Shown one piece after another: positions 1-5,158 of a DNA stretch of 15,494 bases. The number at the start of each line of letters is the position of its first letter. The first letter of the stretch is position 1. The position numbers and the translations under genes are program-made. Source of the DNA: Candidatus Poseidoniaceae archaeon (lineage in GTDB: Archaea > Thermoplasmatota > Poseidoniia > Poseidoniales > Poseidoniaceae); contig JAKUNX010000031.1 in NCBI GenBank assembly GCA_022451835.1, forward strand, positions 1 through 15,494, in the 5' to 3' direction. Under the pieces are notes generated by a model, which saw nothing but the letters and a program-made list of their open reading frames with translations, did no database searches and was not told where the DNA came from.

Positions 1-327
1 GAAGTAGATCACAGCGTGCGCGCCTGGCAGAACCGTGTCAGTCGAGGTGATATCAACACACAGGGTGTCGCGACATAGGGCATAATGATTGAGCGTCGCT
101 GGGCCCGGTCCACCGTTGAATATCTCCACCGCGCCGTCGCCCACGAAGGCTAGCTCGTTGAGGCGCGTCGACGGTTGACAATCGCTGAGCGCCGAACAAT
201 CGGAATCAAGGCAATCCGTGAAGCCATCGCCATCGTTGTCGACGTGGTCGTCACCAGGGTTGGCTCTTCTGGTGGCGGGCTGCTCGGCGAGTTGCTCGAA
301 CTCCTTGAGAGCGTTGTCCTTGAACAT
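1..327 (-). CDS. Partial Cys/Asp-rich lamin-tail-like protein fragment (foreign-looking)
   Basis: Reading the minus strand, a frame is open from a stop at 351-349 to the left edge; the first ATG is at 327-325. About 20 codons in it shows a DNDGDGFTDCLDSDC motif, the Asp/Cys repeat common in secreted proteins of myxobacteria and related bacteria. Next comes a stretch starting RLNELAFVGDGAVEIFNGG, which resembles the start of a lamin-tail domain (pattern xINEhhhxxxxxVEhxN). Codon third positions are GC-rich, and the segment is 60% GC against about 38% just to the right. These signs suggest genuine coding DNA from another genome context. The true N-terminus is unclear because the joint with SRP54 lies near 300-327, so the ATG at 327 may be accidental. 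The C-terminus is cut by the window edge. Function unknown; probably exported or cell-surface. Confidence 0.55.
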   Translation of the reverse strand, partial: MFKDNALKEFEQLAEQPATRRANPGDDHVDNDGDGFTDCLDSDCSALSDCQPSTRLNELAFVGDGAVEIFNGGPGPATLNHYALCRDTLCVDITSTDTVLPGAHAVIYF

Positions 328-897
328 ATTGGTGTAGGCGAGAAAGTATCAGACTTGGAAAAGTTTGAATCGGATAGATTCATTTCTAGACTTCTTGGAA
401 TGGGTGACATTCAAGGCTTGATAGACTTAGCTCCAGAAGATCTTGATGAAGAAGAAGCAATGCGACTCACCCAACGAATGATGAGTGGAAGATTTACTCT
501 AAACGATATGTATAAACAGATGGAAATGATGTCAAAAGTTGGAACTATCGATAAATTAATGTCTTTTTTACCAGGAAACATGCTTGGTGGATTAGGAGGC
601 ATGTCAAAATCACAAAAGCAGGATATGCAGTCTAATTTAGACCGTTATCGAACCATAATGGATAGTATGACAGCATGGGAAAAGAATGAGCCTGCTAAAA
701 TAAAAGCGGACCGAATAAAGCGAATTGCTAGAGGTTCTGGAGTTAGAGAAAAAGATGTTAGGGAACTAATTGGTCAATGGAACCGTTCACGTAAAATGAT
801 GAAGGGAATGGGTGGAAATAGGAAGTTGAACAAACAAATGCGCAAGATGATGAAAGAAGGAGAAATGGATATTGATCCTTCATCATTTGGAATGTAA
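325..897 (+). CDS. srp54: SRP54, C-terminal M domain only (5' truncated)
   Basis: Signal recognition particle 54 kDa subunit: a GTPase that binds 7S RNA and signal peptides to target proteins to the membrane. The frame picks up the end of the G domain (HIGVGEKVSDLEKF), then SRFISRLLGMGD-like sequence leading into the methionine-rich M domain. Visible there are a finger-loop region rich in Met (FLPGNMLGGLGGM), an RNA-binding helix segment (RIKRIARGSGV) and a Met/Lys-rich tail ending DPSSFGM. The N domain and nearly all of the GTPase domain (P-loop, DTAGR) are absent: to the left the frame runs into GC-rich sequence unrelated to SRP54. A TTG at 175 keeps the frame open but is not a credible start. 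Stop TAA is at 895-897, one base from the stop of the converging gene on the other strand. Confidence 0.93.
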   Translation, partial: HIGVGEKVSDLEKFESDRFISRLLGMGDIQGLIDLAPEDLDEEEAMRLTQRMMSGRFTLNDMYKQMEMMSKVGTIDKLMSFLPGNMLGGLGGMSKSQKQDMQSNLDRYRTIMDSMTAWEKNEPAKIKADRIKRIARGSGVREKDVRELIGQWNRSRKMMKGMGGNRKLNKQMRKMMKEGEMDIDPSSFGM

Positions 898-898
898 A

Positions 899-1954
899 TC
901 AATTGTTGTCTGGTGGTAAATCAGGAATAATTTTCGAATTTGCCGCTTCTTCTTCTAATCTAGCGTTTTCTTCCGCTAATTTTTTCGCCGCTTCTTCTGC
1001 TAATTTGGCATTTTCTTCTGCTATTTTTTTCGCCGCTTCTTCTGCGGCAATTCTAGCTTCTTCTTCTGCCAATCTTGCTGCCTCCCTCTCTTCTGCAGCC
1101 TTTTCAATTTCTGCAAACCTTTTTGCCGCTTCAATTTCAGCATTAATTTTTTGTTCTTCCTTTAATCGTTCTTCTTGGGAGATTCTAATGGAGTCTTCTA
1201 CCATTTTTTGGTGGGCTTCATTAATGCTGTTTAATCGGGCCTCTTCCTCTAGTCTAGCCTTTTCTGCCTCAGCCTTAATTCTAGCCTCTTCCTCTAGTCG
1301 AACCCTCTCTTCTTCAGCCTTAATTCTAGCTTCTTCTTCAGCTTTAATTCTAGCTTCTTCTTCAGCCTTAATTCTAGCATTTTCTTCTGCTTTAATTCTA
1401 GCTTCTTCCTCAATCTTTGCGATTTCTTCGGCTCTCAATCTTTCTTCTTCAGCAATTCTAGCATTTTCTTCAGCCTGTCGTCGAGCCTGTTCCTCTTCCT
1501 CAGCCCTTTTTCTAGCCTCTTCTACCAATCTTTCTTGCTCTTCAATTTGTGCTTTCAATTCAGCTTCAGCCTTAGCCCTAGCCTCTGCTTCAGCCTTTTC
1601 TTTAGCAATTGCTTCAGCTCTAGCCTTTAGTTCAGCTTCTTTTCTTAGTCTTTCTTTCATTACTAATTCTTCTCTAAGGCGAGCTTCTTCTTCCAATCTT
1701 TTACTCAATCCAAATCTATCCATAATTAAATCATATATTGCTGTATAATCCTCGTCAGATAGTTCTAATACTTCAGATCGTGAATCAACAAGAATTAACT
1801 CTACTTCTGATTCAGTAAATAATCCAGTATAGTTGGTCATTTTTTCTCTTAAAACTCTGTAGAAATCACGTTGTGCAGGAATAATCTGTCCATCAGATGT
1901 AATAAAATTTTGAACCTCAGTCATTACATCCGTAAGATTTAGTTGCTCAGTCAT
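899..1954 (-). CDS. TolA-like Ala/Glu/Lys/Arg coiled-coil protein
   Basis: 351 residues, no family recognised beyond the coiled coil. Residues 1-75 form a separate small acidic domain, predicted helical (starts MTEQLNLTDVMTEVQNF, ends about MDRFG). Residues 85-335 are an almost uninterrupted charged coiled coil rich in EEARIKAEE, AEENA and AAKKIAEE units, without membrane spans or signal peptide. The tail is Pro-rich (SKIIPDLPPDNN). It starts 20 nt after the proS stop, and the gap holds GGTGAG (1964-1959) four bases before the ATG, a good Shine-Dalgarno site, so it is probably co-transcribed with proS. Such low-complexity sequence attracts false matches to TolA, caldesmon or IF-2 N-termini, so no function should be transferred. 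A structural or scaffolding role in the cytoplasm is the most one can infer. Confidence 0.85.
   Translation of the reverse strand: MTEQLNLTDVMTEVQNFITSDGQIIPAQRDFYRVLREKMTNYTGLFTESEVELILVDSRSEVLELSDEDYTAIYDLIMDRFGLSKRLEEEARLREELVMKERLRKEAELKARAEAIAKEKAEAEARAKAEAELKAQIEEQERLVEEARKRAEEEEQARRQAEENARIAEEERLRAEEIAKIEEEARIKAEENARIKAEEEARIKAEEEARIKAEEERVRLEEEARIKAEAEKARLEEEARLNSINEAHQKMVEDSIRISQEERLKEEQKINAEIEAAKRFAEIEKAAEEREAARLAEEEARIAAEEAAKKIAEENAKLAEEAAKKLAEENARLEEEAANSKIIPDLPPDNN
1272..1412 (-). repeat. 24-nt tandem repeats inside the coiled-coil gene
   Basis: Near-identical 24-nt units (plus strand GCYTTAATTCTAGCTTCTTC followed by about TTCA) occur at 1317-1340, 1341-1364, 1365-1388 and 1389-1412. 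A diverged copy is at 1272-1295, followed by a 21-nt variant at 1296-1316. Each unit encodes eight residues of the type EEARIKAE, so the repeat is in register with the reading frame. It looks like recent unit duplication within the gene. Confidence 0.8.
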
Positions 1955-1974
1955 TTAACTCACCAAATGTTTGC

Positions 1975-3504
1975 TCAGTATGTTTTGGCCAATATGACTC
2001 TCCGCTTAGTCATTTTGCCGCTCATATGACATGGTATTTCTTCATCATATTCATTTGTGGAATCACCTAAAAATGTTAATCCAGTTTGCCTTTCAATGAT
2101 TTCAGCATGAGCATCAGTTCCATCAAATGGCATTTCGTAGATTTTGCCATCAACAATTTCGCCCATCATTTTCCAACTTCCATCTTGATTGGTGAATTTA
2201 GGTAAACTAGCCATTACATCATCCATATGTGCGGACGAACGTCTTCTTAATTCATCAGCAATTTCTTTCAATTTTTCTCGACAAAGTTCAACAATATTTT
2301 CAATATCCAGTGGTTCTTTTCCACCTGTTCTTAAAGCAGCATAAGCTGTTCCCTTCTCCATATCTCTTGGACCAATATCTAATCTAAGAGGTACACCTTT
2401 AATTTCCCAATCATAATATTTTTGACCCGCATGTATATCTCTTGAGTCAACTTTAACTCTGAAACCAGCATCTCGTAATATACCAGCAATACGATTAGAT
2501 TCAGCCACAGTATCAACATCAGAATTTTTTCTTATCATTGGACAAATGACAATCTGGAATGGTGCAATTGCTGGAGGCATAATTAATCCATTATCATCTC
2601 CATGCATTCCCACTACTGCGCCTAGAAGTCTTTCTGACATACCATAAGTGGTTTGATGAACATGTTGCTGTTTAGCATCCCGATTCTCGTAAGTTATATC
2701 AAAAGCCTTAGCCCATTGGTCTCGATAATGATGACATGATGCAACTTGCAAAGTTCTTCCATTTGGCATTACCGCATCTATACCAATAGTATACCATGCT
2801 CCTGGAAATGTATCCCAAACAGGTCGCTTAGCCTTAATTATAGGTAGACATAATCGCTCCATTAGATTGTCAACAATCTCTAGATCCTGTGCGATTTGAC
2901 GTGTTGCACATTCCTCGTCAGCATGTGCAGTATGTGCTTCAAAGAAGTGGATTTCCCTAACTCTGATAAATGACCTTGTTTGCTTAGTTTCATATCTAAA
3001 TGTATTAACCATTTGATAAATTTTCAAAGGTAAATCTTTGTGTGATCTAATCCATAATGGAAACATTGTGTACATTGCAGTTTCTGAGGTTGGTCTCAAA
3101 AACATAGGAATGTCAAGGTCGTTTTCTCCAGCATGTTTCACCCAATATACTTCTTTTTTAAATCCACTATCTTCTTCTTCATCTCTAAGTTCATCAGGGT
3201 CAACACCCTCTTCTCTTGCGCGTTTAAGTCTAGCAACAAGAGCATTTTCTTTTTCCAACAAATTTTCGGGAATCAGTAATGGAAAGTTTACTTCTTCATG
3301 TTCAGTTCTATCCATCTCACTATGAGTTATTGAATCAATTAGTCTCATTGTCTTCCAGCCATATGGTCTCCAAACATCCATTCCTTTGATTGGATAACGC
3401 TTGTCAACCAAGTCTGATGCCTCTACAATAAACGGATACCATTCATTGAAGTTTTCAACTTTAGAAGGTATTCCGCGTTTTGCTTTGGCAGGCCCTTTGC
3501 TCAT
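1975..3504 (-). CDS. proS: Prolyl-tRNA synthetase, archaeal/eukaryotic type
   Basis: Class II aminoacyl-tRNA synthetase charging tRNA-Pro in the cytoplasm, 509 residues. Seen in order: N-terminal WYPFIVEASDLVDKRYPIKG; proline-site loop RPTSETAMY (137-145); motif 2 NTFRYETKQTRSFIRVREIHF (first 20 residues from 167) and EAHTAHA (189-195); motif 3 region GMHGDDNGLIMPP; an anticodon-binding domain beginning IAPFQIVICPM; and a C-terminal domain ending in the family's terminal Tyr (ILAKTY). There is no bacterial INS editing domain. Two oddities: a charged insert of roughly 25 residues around 90-115 (LKRAREEGVDPDELRDEEED) between the lead-in helix and KKEVYWVKHAG, and a C-terminal domain with only one Cys (EEIPCHMSGK) where relatives often carry several zinc-binding Cys. 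The ATG at 3504 has no clear Shine-Dalgarno site. Coiled-coil gene follows 20 nt downstream. Confidence 0.97.
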   Translation of the reverse strand: MSKGPAKAKRGIPSKVENFNEWYPFIVEASDLVDKRYPIKGMDVWRPYGWKTMRLIDSITHSEMDRTEHEEVNFPLLIPENLLEKENALVARLKRAREEGVDPDELRDEEEDSGFKKEVYWVKHAGENDLDIPMFLRPTSETAMYTMFPLWIRSHKDLPLKIYQMVNTFRYETKQTRSFIRVREIHFFEAHTAHADEECATRQIAQDLEIVDNLMERLCLPIIKAKRPVWDTFPGAWYTIGIDAVMPNGRTLQVASCHHYRDQWAKAFDITYENRDAKQQHVHQTTYGMSERLLGAVVGMHGDDNGLIMPPAIAPFQIVICPMIRKNSDVDTVAESNRIAGILRDAGFRVKVDSRDIHAGQKYYDWEIKGVPLRLDIGPRDMEKGTAYAALRTGGKEPLDIENIVELCREKLKEIADELRRRSSAHMDDVMASLPKFTNQDGSWKMMGEIVDGKIYEMPFDGTDAHAEIIERQTGLTFLGDSTNEYDEEIPCHMSGKMTKRRVILAKTY

Positions 3505-3543
3505 ATTGTTAACTCAGGAGATTATCACTCATGAAGATGTTGA

Positions 3544-3804
3544 TTAATTTTCGTTAGATATACTAGATAAACCAACTAATGCAATTACCGCAGCAAGACA
3601 CCAAACGACTTCTAAAATTAGGAATGCCCATTCTTCTATCATCAAAGCTCTAATCGCAAGTAACCCAGAACCTAAGGCCATCATAGTTAGGTATATCCAA
3701 TTTTTACTGTCAAGGATATTTCTGGTTTCTAACATAAAAGCTCCAAGAATCAATAACATTCCTGAATAAGCAATTGCCTCGGACATAAATCCATCCGGCG
3801 ACAT
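3544..3804 (-). CDS. Small CBU_0592-like membrane protein
   Basis: 86 residues with three predicted membrane helices: about 10-27 (AIAYSGMLLILGAFMLE), 36-53 (WIYLTMMALGSGLLAIRA) and 58-80 (AFLILEVVWCLAAVIALVG). The layout, with Gly/Ala-rich helices and a third helix of the form FxxxExxWxxxAhxxLx, resembles the CBU_0592 family of small integral membrane proteins, whose function is unknown. It starts four bases after the stop of the 198-residue membrane protein upstream (TGATTAAATG), so the two are almost certainly translated from one transcript. proS starts 39 nt downstream. The family call is from pattern memory and moderate; the membrane topology is clear. Confidence 0.75.
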   Translation of the reverse strand: MSPDGFMSEAIAYSGMLLILGAFMLETRNILDSKNWIYLTMMALGSGLLAIRALMIEEWAFLILEVVWCLAAVIALVGLSSISNEN

Positions 3805-3808
3805 TTAA

Positions 3809-4405
3809 TCACTTCTTTCTTAATAGAATGAAAACTCCAACTAGAGAAATTAATGCTACTATGTCTGGTATGCCAATACCTCCAGTTGTACCTCCAACTC
3901 CACTCATACTATCAGTTAGTAAAGAATAGGACCAACCATCAGACTCACCCAATTTGTAGAAATCCATTAAATTAATTCTGGTTTGACCTTCTGAACGGCA
4001 TGTTCCAATATCACATGATCCCTCAAATAATGATGAGAATAATCCAAATAAATTGAGTATTACAATTAGTAGACCACTCAATGACAACAGTGAAAGCAGT
4101 GAGAATTGCTTGTTTTGATTAGGTAAATCTGGCATCTCTAAATGTGGTAAATCAGGCAATGGCATCGATGCAGGTTCAATTACTTCAACCATTAAACTAG
4201 ACGTTTGACCAAATTGTTGCTCCCCAGGTTTTGGTAAATCGGAATCTTGGGTGTCCATATCTCTAGCTTTAACAGGCTTGACATTAGCGATTTTTATACC
4301 ATACAAACGGTCTGCAAGACTAACTAGCGATGCATCCTCAGCGATATCAGACGCTTCTAAATCACCATCTAGTAATTTTTTCAAGCGTTCTCTAGCACTA
4401 CTCAA
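3809..4405 (-). CDS. Hypothetical membrane protein, two predicted helices
   Basis: 198 residues from a TTG start; no in-frame ATG exists between it and the upstream stop at 4441-4439, and GGGGGG (4417-4412) lies six bases before the TTG. Not recognised as a family. Residues 1-50 are charged and helical (ARERLKKLLDGDLEASDIAE), like a soluble helical domain. Residues 51-100 are Pro/Asp/Gln-rich and probably disordered. Helix 1 is at about 101-125. A loop of about 50 residues carries a CX4C pair (C131, C136) that could form a disulfide if outside. A Gly-rich linker (GVGGTTGGIGIP) leads to helix 2 at about 180-195, ending in RKK. That Gly-linker, helix and basic tail resembles archaeal surface-protein anchors, but the N-terminus has no signal peptide. 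It is followed by the CBU_0592-like gene four bases later. Confidence 0.72.
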   Translation of the reverse strand: MSSARERLKKLLDGDLEASDIAEDASLVSLADRLYGIKIANVKPVKARDMDTQDSDLPKPGEQQFGQTSSLMVEVIEPASMPLPDLPHLEMPDLPNQNKQFSLLSLLSLSGLLIVILNLFGLFSSLFEGSCDIGTCRSEGQTRINLMDFYKLGESDGWSYSLLTDSMSGVGGTTGGIGIPDIVALISLVGVFILLRKK

Positions 4406-4411
4406 GATATG

Positions 4412-4428
4412 CCCCCCTTGAACGGGGG
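4412..4428 (-). promoter_or_regulatory. GC hairpin overlapping the ribosome binding site
   Basis: The plus strand reads CCCCCCTTGAACGGGGG. On the minus-strand RNA this is CCCCC-GUUCAA-GGGGG, a five-pair all-GC stem with a six-base loop, in otherwise AT-rich sequence. The 3' arm G-run lies 6 nt before the TTG start at 4405 and is the only Shine-Dalgarno-like element there. It could therefore modulate translation. It is not followed by a U-run, so it is a poor terminator for the transaldolase gene upstream. Regulatory role inferred. Confidence 0.4.
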
Positions 4429-4465
4429 TGGAATCTTCTTATTGAATAATCCTCTTGTCCAAAAT

Positions 4466-5128
4466 TTATGCTTTTCCAGCAGCCTCAACTTCAGCCCAAT
4501 CTTTCATAAATCCGTCAATTCCTTTATCGGTAAGAGGATGTTTGACCAGTTGTCTAAATATCTTAGTTGGCATAGTAGCAGTATGTGCTCCAAGTTGAAT
4601 ACATTGTAGAACATGTGTAGGATGTCTAATTGATGCTGCTAGAACTTTAGTAGAAATCTCAGGATAATTATTCCATGTTTCCATAATTTCGGCAATCAAA
4701 GTCATTCCGTCATGTCCTGTGTCATCTATTCTTCCAATGAACGGAGAAACATAGGTTGCTCCTGCCTTTGCAGCCATCAATGCTTGTGCAGCAGAAAATA
4801 TCAATGTCACATTAGTTCTGATTCCTTTTTCTGTCAAAATTTTAGTTGCGGCAAGACCCTCTGGGACACAAGGTATCTTGATGATGACATTTTCCGGCAA
4901 TTCATCTTTCAATTCTAAAGCTTGCTTTACCATTCCTTCAGTATCCATTGCAGTCACCTCAGCTGAAATAGGTCCATCACAAATCGATGCGATTTCAGCA
5001 ACTACTTGTTTAAAATCACGCCCACTCTTCTTGATTAAAGAGGGGTTAGTAGTTACGCCATCAAGGATTCCCCATGATGCAATTTCTCGTATTTCGTCAA
5101 CATCGGCAGTGTCTAAAAAGAACTCCAT
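4466..5128 (-). CDS. tal: Transaldolase, small (MipB/TalC-like) subfamily
   Basis: Transfers a dihydroxyacetone unit between sugar phosphates in the non-oxidative pentose phosphate pathway; cytoplasmic. 220 residues, the usual size for the small subfamily shared with fructose-6-phosphate aldolase (FSA). Seen: start MEFFLDTADVDEI, the DGVTTNPSL signature (23-31), Schiff-base lysine K84 in NVIIKIP, and TNVTLIFS (105-112). Two positions separate transaldolases from FSA in known members. Here they are Glu57 (ISAEV, Gln in E. coli FSA) and Phe130 (SPFIGR, Tyr in FSA). Both favour true transaldolase activity. The split transketolase lies one gene upstream in the same direction, consistent with a shared pathway. 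The ATG at 5128 has no clear Shine-Dalgarno site; the gap to the upstream gene is 30 nt. Confidence 0.95.
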   Translation of the reverse strand: MEFFLDTADVDEIREIASWGILDGVTTNPSLIKKSGRDFKQVVAEIASICDGPISAEVTAMDTEGMVKQALELKDELPENVIIKIPCVPEGLAATKILTEKGIRTNVTLIFSAAQALMAAKAGATYVSPFIGRIDDTGHDGMTLIAEIMETWNNYPEISTKVLAASIRHPTHVLQCIQLGAHTATMPTKIFRQLVKHPLTDKGIDGFMKDWAEVEAAGKA

Positions 5129-5158
5129 GAAATTGTGGAATCATAGACACTTCATGAA

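Noticed and set aside
175..324. N-terminal extension of SRP54 from TTG 175
   Set aside because: The translated stretch (MTIAERRTIGIKAI...) has no SRP54 likeness, is GC-rich, and overlaps better coding sequence on the other strand.
150..602. Minus-strand open frames opposite SRP54 (150-410, 411-602)
   Set aside because: They are antisense to the recognisable M domain, Ser/Pro-rich, and match no family.
903..1748. Plus-strand Ser/Ala-rich open frame of 281 codons
   Set aside because: It is the mirror of the Glu/Ala/Lys coiled-coil gene; repetitive codons keep the opposite frame open. The minus-strand gene has a Shine-Dalgarno site and a structured N-domain.
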